Source of the DNA: Haloarcula rara | Lineage (GTDB): Archaea > Halobacteriota > Halobacteria > Halobacteriales > Haloarculaceae | Length of the DNA stretch: 64,000 nt | Assembly (NCBI RefSeq): GCF_029338235.1 | Contig: NZ_CP119785.1 | Coordinates: 2,604,001 to 2,668,000, forward strand | Direction of reading: 5' to 3' | Part shown: positions 8,341 through 17,039 of the stretch, piece after piece | Position numbering within the stretch: the stretch's first letter is position 1 | Layout of the letters: each line of letters starts with the position of its first letter | The notes under the pieces: generated by a model | The model's input: only the letters and a program-made list of their open reading frames with translations | Told to the model about the DNA's origin: nothing | Database searches by the model: none | Translations under genes and position numbers: made by a program

Positions 8341-10254
8341 ATGTCTTCGCCAACTGGCACCGACGACGGTGCCGAGGCTCCCGATTCGGGAGCCACCGTC
8401 TATGATCTCGCCGCTGGCTGTACCGCTGACGACGTCGACGTGGGTTCGCGCTACCGTGCCACGGTCAACGGCGTCGTCGACTACGGGGTCTTCGTCGACC
8501 TCTCCGATGCCGTCTCCGGGCTCGTCCACGACTCGAACCTCCAGGGGACCTACGAGGAGGGCGACACGCTCGTCGTCGAACTCGGGGAAGTGCGCTCCGA
8601 CGGCGACATGAGCTTCGAGGAGGTCGAGGTGACCGACTACGAGACCGAACACGTCCCCCACGGGACCGCCGCCGATGTCGACGCGCTCGGTGACGCGACC
8701 GGCGACACCGTCGTCGTTGAGGGGGAGGTCGTCCAGATCAAACAGACCGGCGGCCCCACCATCTTCCAGGTCCGCGACGGGACCGGCGTCGTGCCGTGTG
8801 CGGCCTTCGAGGAGGCCGGCGTCCGGGCCCACCCCGACGTGGAAATCGACGACGTCGTCCGGGTCTCCGGCCGCGCCGAGGAGCGCAACGGCGGCGTCCA
8901 GGTAGAAGTGGACGCGCTGGCGCGCCTCGAGGGCGACGAGGCGGTCGACGTCGAAGCCACCCTCGCGGACGCGCTCGAGGCGGCGGCCGAGCCCGCCGAC
9001 ATCGACCCGCTCGTCGAGTGGCCAGCCTTCGAGAAGCTGTGGGAGGACCTCCGACAGGTCGCCACCGAGCTCCGAAAGACCGTTCTGGAGGGCCGCCCCA
9101 TCCGGATGCGCCATCACGCCGACGGCGACGGCCTCTGTGCGAGCGTCCCGCTGCAGGTCGCCCTCGAACGCTTCATCGCGGACCACTACGAGGACGGCGA
9201 CGCGCCCCAGCACCTCCTCAAGCGCCTGCCGAGCAAGGCGCCCTACTACGAGATGGAGGACGTCACCCGGGACCTCAACTTCGCGCTGGAGGACCGCACC
9301 CGGCACGGCCAGAAGCTCCCGCTGGTCCTGATGCTCGACAACGGCTCGACCGAGGAGGACACGCCGGCCTACCGGAACCTGCGTCACTACGACATCCCCG
9401 TGGTCGTCGTCGACCACCACCACCCGGACCCCGAGGCCGTCGAGCCGTACATCACCGAGCACGTCAACCCCTACCTCCACGACGAGGACTACCGCATCAC
9501 GACCGGAATGATGTGTGTCGAGCTGGCACGGATGATCGCGCCTGACCTCACCGAGGAGCTCCAGCACGTGCCGGCCGTCGCCGGGCTCTCGGACCGCTCG
9601 GAAGGCGAGGCGATGCCGGACTACCTCGGGCTGGCGGAGGAGCGAGGGTACGACGAGCGGGACCTGCGGGACATCGGTGAGGCGCTCGACTACGCGACCC
9701 ACTGGCTGCGCTACAGCTCGGGCGACCAGCTCATCACCGACGTGCTCAACGTCGACTGCGACGACCGACAGCGCCACACCGAGCTCGTCGATCAGCTGGC
9801 AGAGAAGGCCGAGCGCGACGTCGACCAGCAACTCGACGCCGCGATTGAACACGTAGAGCACGAACGCCTCGACAACGGCGCGCATCTCTACCAGATCGAC
9901 GTCGAGAACCACGCCTATCGCTTTACCTACCCCGCGCCCGGGAAGACGACGGGCGAGATCCACGACGCGAAGGTCGCCGAGACCGGCGACCCCGTCATCA
10001 CCATCGGCTACGGCCCCGACTTCGCCGTCCTGCGGTCTGACGGCGTCCGGCTCGACATCCCCCGCTACGTCACGGAACTGACCGCGGAGGTCGACGGTGG
10101 CGGCGTCTCGGGTGGCGGTCACCTCGTCGTCGGCTCGATCAAGTTCGTCAAGGGCATGCGCGAGACGGTCATCGACGCCCTGGTCGAGAAGATGGCCGAT
10201 GCGGAGATCGACGAGGAACTGGCGAGTTCGACGGCGCTGCCCGACGACGTCTGA
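8341..10254 (+). CDS. RecJ-like DHH-family nuclease with N-terminal S1 and OB domains
   Basis: This 637-residue protein has an S1-type RNA/ssDNA-binding domain (about 27-95), then a second OB fold (about 120-200, GEVVQIKQTGGPTIFQVRD). A DHH phosphoesterase core follows, with the motif HHADGDGLCAS (about 257-267) and the signature DHHHPDPE (about 358-365). The C-terminus carries a DHHA1-like glycine-rich segment (GGGVSGGGHLVVGSIKF). The architecture is that of haloarchaeal RecJ homologues, relatives of the GINS-associated nuclease, which degrade single-stranded DNA or RNA in repair or replication. The stop codon coincides with the start of an 84-base palindromic element. Confidence 0.87.
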   Translation: MSSPTGTDDGAEAPDSGATVYDLAAGCTADDVDVGSRYRATVNGVVDYGVFVDLSDAVSGLVHDSNLQGTYEEGDTLVVELGEVRSDGDMSFEEVEVTDYETEHVPHGTAADVDALGDATGDTVVVEGEVVQIKQTGGPTIFQVRDGTGVVPCAAFEEAGVRAHPDVEIDDVVRVSGRAEERNGGVQVEVDALARLEGDEAVDVEATLADALEAAAEPADIDPLVEWPAFEKLWEDLRQVATELRKTVLEGRPIRMRHHADGDGLCASVPLQVALERFIADHYEDGDAPQHLLKRLPSKAPYYEMEDVTRDLNFALEDRTRHGQKLPLVLMLDNGSTEEDTPAYRNLRHYDIPVVVVDHHHPDPEAVEPYITEHVNPYLHDEDYRITTGMMCVELARMIAPDLTEELQHVPAVAGLSDRSEGEAMPDYLGLAEERGYDERDLRDIGEALDYATHWLRYSSGDQLITDVLNVDCDDRQRHTELVDQLAEKAERDVDQQLDAAIEHVEHERLDNGAHLYQIDVENHAYRFTYPAPGKTTGEIHDAKVAETGDPVITIGYGPDFAVLRSDGVRLDIPRYVTELTAEVDGGGVSGGGHLVVGSIKFVKGMRETVIDALVEKMADAEIDEELASSTALPDDV

Positions 10255-10335
10255 TACTGTTGGCTGTAAGTACGTGGAGATATTCGGCGCCCCGAGGCGC
10301 CGAATTCTGCCGTAATGTTACAGCCGACAGTATGA
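10252..10335. repeat. 84-base palindromic intergenic element, copy 1
   Basis: The ends are TGATACTGTTGGCTGTAA and the near-perfect complement at 10318-10335. A central stem (TTCGGCGCC with GGCGCCGAA) has a short loop. The reverse complement of 62794-62877 aligns with it over all 84 bases without a gap. It begins on the TGA stop of the RecJ-like gene and lies between two convergent genes, so it may also act as a two-way terminator. Confidence 0.8.
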
Positions 10336-10362
10336 CGCGGCGACGGCACTTTTCAGAGAGCT

Positions 10363-12042
10363 CTATCGCGTAAAGCGGACGCGCCGAGCGGCCAGCCCGG
10401 CGACCACGAGCGCGCCGAGAACGGCGGCCGCGATGCCAAGCGGGACCGACGGCCGCCCGCCGTTCCAGTCGCGCTCGAACACGCGGCCGAAGTACGCCGC
10501 GACCTCGGGGCCGTGCAGGACGAGCACCACCTCGCGATTCGCCGTTGCGGCCTGCTCGTTCCAGTTAAGGCTCCCCAGGACGACCCGGTCGCCGTCGAGT
10601 ATCGCGCCCTTCGCGTGTATCTTCGCGTAGCGGTCGCCCGAGTCGGCCACTTTCGCGGAAAGCGGCGCGCCAGTCCGCTCTGCCCACTCGTCGAACCGCT
10701 CGACAGTCTTCCGGTTCTCCTCGCGGACGTACCACGCCGAACTCAGGAGGAGTCGGACCTCGACACCGCGTTTCGCGGCCCGCCGGAGCGCCCGCATGAG
10801 CGGGGCCTCCCAGTCCCCGACAGTGGGCTGAATCACGTCGATTGAGTCGTTGGCCGCGTCGATTTCGGCGACCAGCGAGTCCTGGGCGTTGTCGGGCGTC
10901 ACCAGCAGTTCTGTCCGCTCGACCGGGACCGTCGTCGCGTCGAACCGGGACGGATAGCTGCCGTTTGCCGGTTCCCCGCGCTCGAACGACCGGCCCTCGC
11001 GGTAGTCAGCCCACACCACGGCGTCGCGCCAACCGGCGTCCGCGCGGAACGTCGCCGCCAGCCCCTCCACGACACGGGACTGGTTCGTCGTCACGCCCCA
11101 GCCGCGACTGCTCTTTCCGCCCGTCCCCGCTGGCTTCCAGTTCTCGGTCAGGACGACTGCGCGGTCGTCGGCGACGGCGTACTTCGCGTGATGGTAGCGA
11201 TACCGCGCCCGCGGCCCGGCGACGACCCGAACCTCGATACCGGCCTCGTTGAGCCGGTCCAGCGTGGTCGCTTCAGCCCGGGTGCGCCCGCCGACGGGGT
11301 CGCCTTCCAGCAGTACGCGAACCTCGGCCCCCCGGCGCTGTGCGTCGATGAGCGCGTCAGCGACCCGGACAGAGGAGAGCGTGTAGCCCGCGAGGTAGAC
11401 GCGAGCGGTCGCGTTCCGTATGGGTGCGAGCGGTGCCTTCGGCGCGTCCGGAAGCGTGAACGCCCGGACCTCGCCGGGGCCGCCCCTGACGACGGGGCGG
11501 TCGGTCGCACCGAGCGGTCGCCAGCGAATCGTCGACCCAGCGACGACGCCCAGCTCGCCCTCTTCGGTGTCGCTGTAACGAACGCTCGCGACTGTGGTGT
11601 CGTTCCGGGTGAGCCGGACGCTGTCACCGCCGTTTGCGAGTGACGGCGCGCTGTCCACCCCGACGACGGGATAGTCGGTGAGGTTCCGGACGGCATCGGG
11701 AGCGTCGGTCACGGCGACCCGGCCGCTCATCGTTCGGTTCGGGAGCGCTGTCGTCGTGTCGCCGTCGGTGAGCGCGTAGCCACCGAGCGCGGTTCCGTTC
11801 GGGAGAGCGAGCACGACGAACTCGCCGCGGTCGCCGCCCCGGACGGGGTCCGGGTAGATGGCGTGGATATCGGGGCGTGTGTTCTGCGTCCCGGACGCTT
11901 CCGCGGGTGCGATTGCCGGCCCGGTAGCTGACTTGGTCAGTGATTCCGGGGTGTCGCCAGCGGCCGGGAGCGGGCCGACGAACCCGCTAGTCAGGAGCCC
12001 ACAGCAGACGAGGACGGCGACGGACAGGCGGCGGAGTCGCAT
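10363..12042 (-). CDS. Secreted, membrane-anchored phospholipase D-like protein with lamin-tail-like domain
   Basis: This 559-residue protein has an N-terminal signal peptide (about 1-28), then a beta-rich domain resembling the lamin tail domain (about 55-170, IHAIYPDPVRGGDRGEFVVL). Two PLD catalytic motifs follow: HHAKYAVADDRAVVLTENW (about 283) and IHAKGAILDGDRVVLGSLNW (about 474), both of the HxK(x)4D type. A C-terminal transmembrane helix with a basic end (about 532-556) anchors it outside the cell. Phosphodiesterase activity on lipid or nucleic acid is inferred from the two HKD motifs. It converges with the RecJ-like gene. Confidence 0.85.
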   Translation of the reverse strand: MRLRRLSVAVLVCCGLLTSGFVGPLPAAGDTPESLTKSATGPAIAPAEASGTQNTRPDIHAIYPDPVRGGDRGEFVVLALPNGTALGGYALTDGDTTTALPNRTMSGRVAVTDAPDAVRNLTDYPVVGVDSAPSLANGGDSVRLTRNDTTVASVRYSDTEEGELGVVAGSTIRWRPLGATDRPVVRGGPGEVRAFTLPDAPKAPLAPIRNATARVYLAGYTLSSVRVADALIDAQRRGAEVRVLLEGDPVGGRTRAEATTLDRLNEAGIEVRVVAGPRARYRYHHAKYAVADDRAVVLTENWKPAGTGGKSSRGWGVTTNQSRVVEGLAATFRADAGWRDAVVWADYREGRSFERGEPANGSYPSRFDATTVPVERTELLVTPDNAQDSLVAEIDAANDSIDVIQPTVGDWEAPLMRALRRAAKRGVEVRLLLSSAWYVREENRKTVERFDEWAERTGAPLSAKVADSGDRYAKIHAKGAILDGDRVVLGSLNWNEQAATANREVVLVLHGPEVAAYFGRVFERDWNGGRPSVPLGIAAAVLGALVVAGLAARRVRFTR

Positions 12043-12081
12043 CGGCGGGGCTGGCCCCGCCTTCGGTCAAAAGGGTTCGGC

Positions 12082-13362
12082 TTACGCGCCGGCGGCCTTC
12101 TCGGCTTCGGACTGGACGAGATACGCGCGGTCGTCGGTGTATTTGGCGGCTTCCTCGAGTGCGCCCTCGGTGCCTATCTGGCGGAGCGCCCACGCGGCAG
12201 AGGCCCGGACCTCGTCGCTGTCGTCCCCTTCGAGGACGTCGGCCAGGGGCTCGACAGCGCGGGTGTCGCCCAGCAGGCCCAGCGTGCGCGCGGCGACCGA
12301 GCGCACCTCGTCGCTCTCTGCCGCGAGCCGGTTCGCGACCGGCTGGACCGATTCTTCGCTCCCGATGGCGCCCAGCGACCGGAGCGTCACCTTCTGGAGT
12401 GCGGGGTCGCCGTCGCCCTCGATGAACTCGTGGAGCGTCTCGCAGGCGCGGTCGTCGCCTATCTTCCCGAGCACTTCGATGGGGCCCTTGTTGCGCTTCT
12501 GGGCGAGCTCGTGCATCTTCTCGAAGGCCGGTTCGGCGTCGCTGCCCAGATGATAGAAGATATCGAGGAAGTACTCCTCCATGAAATCCGAACCCAGCTT
12601 GTCGAAGGCATAGAGGACCAGTTCGAGGTTCCCCTCTTTGGCGTGGAGCTTGGCGGCGTTCCACTCGGGCGGGAAGTCCTTCCGGTTCTCGTTGGTCAGA
12701 ATGTCGTAAAAGCCCTTGGCGTCGAGCTGTTCCTGAACGGTGAGGTCGCTCCAGACCTCGGCGGCGTCGAGGTCCGCCTCCAGCCCTTCGGCGGCTTCCA
12801 GCAGGTCCGCGATGGTGTCTGCGTCCGCGTCGGCGTCGAGGTCGGCGGCAGTGACCGCTTCGGCGACCGAGCCGACGGCGTCGGCAGCCGCCTCGAGGTC
12901 CTCGCCGATATCGACGTCGCGGTCGAGATAGTCGGCGACCTCGGCGAGGAACGATTCGACGGCGGCGAGCGCGTCCTCCTCGCCGTCGTCGGTCCACTCG
13001 CTGTCGGTGAGCGTCGTCTGTGCGTCTTCGAGAATCCCGACGACGTCCTCGGCGTAGGGCCCGCGCTGTGCCTCGAGGTCGTCCCGAAGGTCCGAGAGCC
13101 GCGACTCGATTTCCTCGGCCGGGTCCTCGGCCTCCTCGTCGTCCTCGTCCGGTTCCGGGAGCCCTTCGACGTCGCTCTCGGTGCTGTCGAGGCGCTCCTC
13201 GACGCCGTCCAGGGCGGCCTCTGTTTCGGCCGCTTCGAGTTCCTGTTCGGCCTCGTCGAGCCGTTCGTGGAGGTCTTCGGCACTGACCGTCGTGTCAGGC
13301 ACGTCGCTGGTTTCCTCGTCGGCGGGCTCGGAATCCGCCGTCTCGTCGTCCCCGTTGCTCAT
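12082..13362 (-). CDS. HEAT-repeat protein with acidic N-terminal region
   Basis: The start chosen is MSNGDDETAD (ATG ending at 13362); longer readings run into purE. The 426-residue protein has a very acidic, coiled-coil-like first half (1-200). A middle segment is conserved in haloarchaea (about 200-290, EQLDAKGFYDILTNENRKDF). At least four HEAT-like repeats follow (about 290-420), such as SLGAIGSEESVQPVANRL and TLGLLGDTRAVEPLADVL. HEAT repeats are protein-interaction scaffolds; no enzymatic motif is visible. It is divergent from purE, 100 bases away. Confidence 0.8.
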   Translation of the reverse strand: MSNGDDETADSEPADEETSDVPDTTVSAEDLHERLDEAEQELEAAETEAALDGVEERLDSTESDVEGLPEPDEDDEEAEDPAEEIESRLSDLRDDLEAQRGPYAEDVVGILEDAQTTLTDSEWTDDGEEDALAAVESFLAEVADYLDRDVDIGEDLEAAADAVGSVAEAVTAADLDADADADTIADLLEAAEGLEADLDAAEVWSDLTVQEQLDAKGFYDILTNENRKDFPPEWNAAKLHAKEGNLELVLYAFDKLGSDFMEEYFLDIFYHLGSDAEPAFEKMHELAQKRNKGPIEVLGKIGDDRACETLHEFIEGDGDPALQKVTLRSLGAIGSEESVQPVANRLAAESDEVRSVAARTLGLLGDTRAVEPLADVLEGDDSDEVRASAAWALRQIGTEGALEEAAKYTDDRAYLVQSEAEKAAGA

Positions 13363-13462
13363 GTACGCAGGTGTGTGTGTCCGGGCTAAGAGCGTTTTCC
13401 TTTCCGGACCGACGCCAGCCGAAACCGTTTGCATTAGGTGCGACCGGCGTGGATGGCCGACC

Positions 13463-14122
13463 ATGACCGCCGACAGCGTGCAGTCGATAATCGACCAGCT
13501 CCACGAGGAAGCCGAGATGGACCTCCCGGCCGGCGAGACGCCCGATATCGGCATCGTCATGGGTTCGGATTCGGACCTGCCGACGATGGCCGGCGGCAAG
13601 GGGAAGCGCCCGGGCGCCTACGCCGCCCTCGCCGACGAACTCGGGTTCGAAGAGCAGACAGAGTACACGGACGCCCCGGACGCCCGGTTCACGTTCGAGA
13701 CGTTCGTCTGCTCGGCCCACCGGACCCCGGACCTGATGTACGCCTACGCGGAGACGGCCGAGGCCCGCGGCATAGACGTCATCATCGCGGGCGCGGGCGG
13801 CAAGTCGGCCGACCTGCCCAACATGACCGCCAGCATCGCCTATCCGCTGCCTGTCATCGGCGTTCCCGTTCAGGAGAAGTCCGTCGACTCCGTCATCGGG
13901 ATGCCACAGGGCGCGCCCATCACCGCCGTCGACGCCGGCAAGTCGTTCAACGCCGCACTGACTGCGGTCCAGATGCTCTCCCGGCAGCACGACGAACTGC
14001 GCGACCGGCTCGTGGACTACCACCAGAGCCTGCAAGAGGGGGTCGGCGAGGTCTCACGGGACCTCCACGAACTGGGGACGCCCGGGTTCAAAGACCAGTA
14101 CTGGGACGCCGACGACGAATAA
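13463..14122 (+). CDS. purE: N5-CAIR mutase, PurE
   Basis: PurE converts N5-CAIR (the PurK product) to CAIR in purine synthesis. The chosen ATG gives a 219-residue protein beginning MTADSVQSIIDQLHEEAEMD. Family landmarks are IGIVMGSDSDLPTM (substrate phosphate loop), VCSAHRTPDLMYAYAE (the SAHR catalytic segment with His) and GAGGKSADLPNMTAS. The extra 40 N-terminal residues and an insertion after the SDSD motif (AGGKGKRPGAY) are typical of haloarchaeal PurE. Its partner purK is 11 kb away rather than adjacent. Confidence 0.92.
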   Translation: MTADSVQSIIDQLHEEAEMDLPAGETPDIGIVMGSDSDLPTMAGGKGKRPGAYAALADELGFEEQTEYTDAPDARFTFETFVCSAHRTPDLMYAYAETAEARGIDVIIAGAGGKSADLPNMTASIAYPLPVIGVPVQEKSVDSVIGMPQGAPITAVDAGKSFNAALTAVQMLSRQHDELRDRLVDYHQSLQEGVGEVSRDLHELGTPGFKDQYWDADDE

Positions 14123-14221
14123 TACCACGGCCTCACTCCTGGGGTCCTGACAGGGGGTCGTACACAGATAGACGTAACTGTCCGAGGCGCCCGAATTCCG
14201 CCGCCGTGGCGGTTATCAACC

Positions 14222-14260
14222 CTTATATGCGAGTACTCCTAACCGTCGCACGATAGGAGA
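14222..14260 (+). promoter_or_regulatory. Promoter and ribosome-binding site of the first complex I block
   Basis: A TATA-like ccttatatgc at 14221-14230 lies about 38 bases before the nuoA ATG. AGGAGA at 14255-14260 is a clear Shine-Dalgarno site eight bases before it. This is one of the few genes here with a leader and a strong RBS. Confidence 0.6.
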
Positions 14261-14267
14261 TTCCGGA

Positions 14268-14681
14268 ATGAGTAATCCATGGATTGCCATCGGTGCGCTC
14301 GCCGTCGTAGCCCTCGCGATACCCATCACGATGATGTTCGTCTCGAGCCTGCTGCGACCGAGCGTCCCCGAACAAGGCAAAACCGCCACCTACGAGTCCG
14401 GTGAGGTGCCGACTGGCAGCAGCCAGAAGATCAAGTTCAATATCCAGTACTACATGGTCGCGCTGCTGTTCGTCGTCTTCGACATCGAGACCGTCCTCAT
14501 CTTCCCGTGGACGGTCATCTACCGCGACGCCGTCGGCGCGGTCGGGATGACGAGGGCGCTCCTGCCGATGGTCGCCTTCATCGGTATCCTCGCCGTCGGA
14601 CTCGGCTGGGCATGGCGCAACGGTGCAGTCAGATGGGTGCGCAGTTCGCGCGCCACGAAGGGGGCAGACACGTATGAGTAG
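14268..14681 (+). CDS. nuoA: Complex I subunit NuoA
   Basis: This 137-residue membrane subunit has three transmembrane helices (about 5-27, 63-85, 97-117). The conserved NuoA segments are present: a loop with YESGEVPTGS and IQYYMVALLFVVFDIETV, containing the FDIE motif at the membrane-quinone interface. It is first in the nuoA-B-CD-H-I block. Its end overlaps nuoB by eight bases. Confidence 0.95.
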   Translation: MSNPWIAIGALAVVALAIPITMMFVSSLLRPSVPEQGKTATYESGEVPTGSSQKIKFNIQYYMVALLFVVFDIETVLIFPWTVIYRDAVGAVGMTRALLPMVAFIGILAVGLGWAWRNGAVRWVRSSRATKGADTYE

Positions 14682-15366
14682 TGACCAGACACCACCGGCA
14701 GTGAAGGACGTATCGACCCAGGAAGCCCGGATGGGCGAGGGTGCGGACGACCGGTTCAACTCGACGCTGCGAGAGGCGTTCGGTTCGACGCCGTTCATCC
14801 TCACCAAGTTCGACCAGTTCATGAACTGGGTTCGTGGCTCCTCGATGTTCATGCTGCAGTTCGGTATCGCTTGCTGTAGCATCGAGATGATCGCCACGTA
14901 CGCCATCAAACACGACCTGGACCGCTTCGGGGCCGGGATTCCGCGGGCGTCGCCGCGACAGGCCGACGTCATCATCGTCCCGGGGACTATCGTCTCGAAG
15001 TTCGCCCCGCGCATGAAGCGGGTGTACGACCAGATGCCCGAGCCCAAGTTCGTCGTCTCGATGGGCTCGTGTACCATCTCGGGCGGCCCGTTCCAGGAAG
15101 GCTACAACGTCGTCAAGGGCGCCGAGGAGGTCATCCCGGTCGACATCCACGTTCCGGGGTGTCCGCCGCGACCCGAGGCGCTCGTCTACGGCGTCGCCAA
15201 GCTCCAGGAGCGCATCGCCAACGGCGAGTCCTCGCCGGTGACGGTCAAGCCTTACGAGCTCGAACAGTTCGGCGACCTGGACCAGGACGAACTCGTCCAG
15301 CACCTCGCCGACGAAATCGACGAGGACGACCTCGTGATGCGGTACAACTGGGACGATTCGCCATGA
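14674..15366 (+). CDS. nuoB: Complex I subunit NuoB (N2 cluster)
   Basis: The ATG at 14674 gives 230 residues with a haloarchaeal N-terminal extension of about 45 residues. The 4Fe-4S cluster N2 ligands are present: the tandem cysteines in FGIACCSIEM, then MGSCTISGG and VPGCPPRPEAL. NuoB passes electrons from the peripheral arm to quinone. It overlaps nuoA by eight bases and nuoCD by ATGA. Confidence 0.95.
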   Translation: MSSDQTPPAVKDVSTQEARMGEGADDRFNSTLREAFGSTPFILTKFDQFMNWVRGSSMFMLQFGIACCSIEMIATYAIKHDLDRFGAGIPRASPRQADVIIVPGTIVSKFAPRMKRVYDQMPEPKFVVSMGSCTISGGPFQEGYNVVKGAEEVIPVDIHVPGCPPRPEALVYGVAKLQERIANGESSPVTVKPYELEQFGDLDQDELVQHLADEIDEDDLVMRYNWDDSP

Positions 15367-17039
15367 GCCTAGAGAAACCCACCACACCGGCCGAAATCGG
15401 CGTCACCGAGGACGGGCTGGACTACGACGCGCTGGCGGACCTGCTCGGCGGTCACGTACTAGACCGCGAAACCCACGTTAACGCGGAAGGGTTCGTCATC
15501 CGTCCCGACGAAGTCCAAGACGTCCTCTCGACGCTGAAGACCGAAGCCGGTTTCGACCACTGCGCCTGTGTCACGGCCCAGGAGTACGACGACCGTTACG
15601 AGTCTATCTACCACCTGCGGAAGTACGACGACCCGACACAGGAGCTGTCCATCGTCGTGCCCTCGCCCAAGGACGACCCGCACAACCAGTCGGGCGCCCG
15701 CGTCTACGACACTGCAGACTGGCACGAGCGCGAGGCCTACGACCTGGTCGGCATCGACTACGACGACCACCCGGACCTCCGCCGCATCCTCCTGCCCGAC
15801 ACCTGGCAGGGCCACCCGCTCAGCCAGGACTACAACCAGAGCCAGCCCCAGATCGTCACGCTGCGGGAGAACGCCAATCCGCTGCAGGACGACAAGCGCA
15901 GCGAGGACGACCCCGATACGATGTTCGTCAACATCGGACCACACCACCCGGCCACCCACGGCGTTCTCCACGTGAAGACGGTGCTGGACGGGGAGCAGAT
16001 AGCCGACATCGACCCGGATATCGGTTACCTGCACCGCTGTGAGGAGCAGATGTGTCAGAACGGGACCTACCGGCACCAGATAATGCCGTACCCGGACCGC
16101 TGGGACTACGTCTCTGCGGGCATCCTCAACGAGTGGGCCTACGCGCGTGCGGCCGAGGACCTCGCCGACATCGAGGTTCCCGAGTACGCACAGGTCATCC
16201 GGACGATGTCCGCCGAGCTGTGTCGAATCGCCGCGCACATGCTCGCGCTGGGGACCTTCGCACTGGACGTCTTCGGCGACTTCACCGCCATCTTCCAGTA
16301 CGCGTTCCGCGACCGCGAAGTGGTCCAGAACATCCTCGAGGACCTCACCGGCCAGCGGCTGATGTTCAACTACCTCCGCCTCGGTGGGGTGGCCTGGGAC
16401 CTGCCCGAGCCCCGCGAGGAGTTCTTCGAGAAGGTCCGTGACTTCCTCGATGACCTCCCCTACAAGCTGGAGGAGTACCACGACCTCATCACGGGCAACG
16501 AGATCTTCCAGATGCGCTGTGTCGACACGGGCGTTCTCTCGCCGGAGCTGGCCAAGTCCTACGGCGCGACCGGCCCCGTCGCCCGCGGGTCGGGCGTCGA
16601 CTACGACCTGCGACGGGACGACCCCTATGGCTACTACGACGAGCTGGACTGGAACGTGGTTACGGAGACCGGCTGTGACAACTTCAGCCGCGTCCTCGTC
16701 CGAATGCGCGAGGTCGAGGAGTCGGCCCGCATCATCGAGCAGTGTGTCGACCTGCTCGAACAGTGGCCCGAGGACGACCGTGAGATTCAGGCCAACGTCC
16801 CCCGGACGCTGCGTCCGGACCCGGACCGAGAGATATACCGCGCCGTCGAGGCCGCGAAGGGCGAACTCGGCATCTACATCCGCTCGGACGGCACGGACAA
16901 GCCGGCCCGGTTCAAGATTCGCAGTCCGTGCTTCTCGAACCTCCAGACGCTGCCCGAGATGTCCCAGGGCGAGTACATCCCAGACATGATTGCCTCGCTC
17001 GGTAGCCTCGACATCGTGCTCGGGGAGGTGGACCGCTGA
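15363..17039 (+). CDS. nuoCD: Complex I fused subunit NuoCD
   Basis: This 558-residue fusion has a NuoC (30-kDa) domain at about 1-165 (REAYDLVGIDYDDHPDLRRI) and a NuoD (49-kDa) domain from about 185. NuoD has the quinone-site features NIGPHHPATHGVLHV, GYLHRCEEQ and the C-terminal SPCFSNLQTLPE. Fusion of C and D occurs in several bacteria and in haloarchaea. The start overlaps nuoB by four bases and the end overlaps nuoH by one base. Confidence 0.95.
   Translation: MSLEKPTTPAEIGVTEDGLDYDALADLLGGHVLDRETHVNAEGFVIRPDEVQDVLSTLKTEAGFDHCACVTAQEYDDRYESIYHLRKYDDPTQELSIVVPSPKDDPHNQSGARVYDTADWHEREAYDLVGIDYDDHPDLRRILLPDTWQGHPLSQDYNQSQPQIVTLRENANPLQDDKRSEDDPDTMFVNIGPHHPATHGVLHVKTVLDGEQIADIDPDIGYLHRCEEQMCQNGTYRHQIMPYPDRWDYVSAGILNEWAYARAAEDLADIEVPEYAQVIRTMSAELCRIAAHMLALGTFALDVFGDFTAIFQYAFRDREVVQNILEDLTGQRLMFNYLRLGGVAWDLPEPREEFFEKVRDFLDDLPYKLEEYHDLITGNEIFQMRCVDTGVLSPELAKSYGATGPVARGSGVDYDLRRDDPYGYYDELDWNVVTETGCDNFSRVLVRMREVEESARIIEQCVDLLEQWPEDDREIQANVPRTLRPDPDREIYRAVEAAKGELGIYIRSDGTDKPARFKIRSPCFSNLQTLPEMSQGEYIPDMIASLGSLDIVLGEVDR

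Noticed and set aside
8218..10122. 634-codon frame antisense to the RecJ-like gene
   Set aside because: Shadow of a well-supported DHH nuclease; Val/Asp/Gly-rich composition without motifs.
13363..13599. N-terminal extension of the HEAT-repeat protein into purE
   Set aside because: The extension is the antisense of purE; the ATG ending at 13362 gives a typical haloarchaeal acidic N-terminus.
15459..16481. Long open frame antisense to nuoCD
   Set aside because: It mirrors the codon bias of nuoCD and has no recognisable motif; nuoCD is certain.
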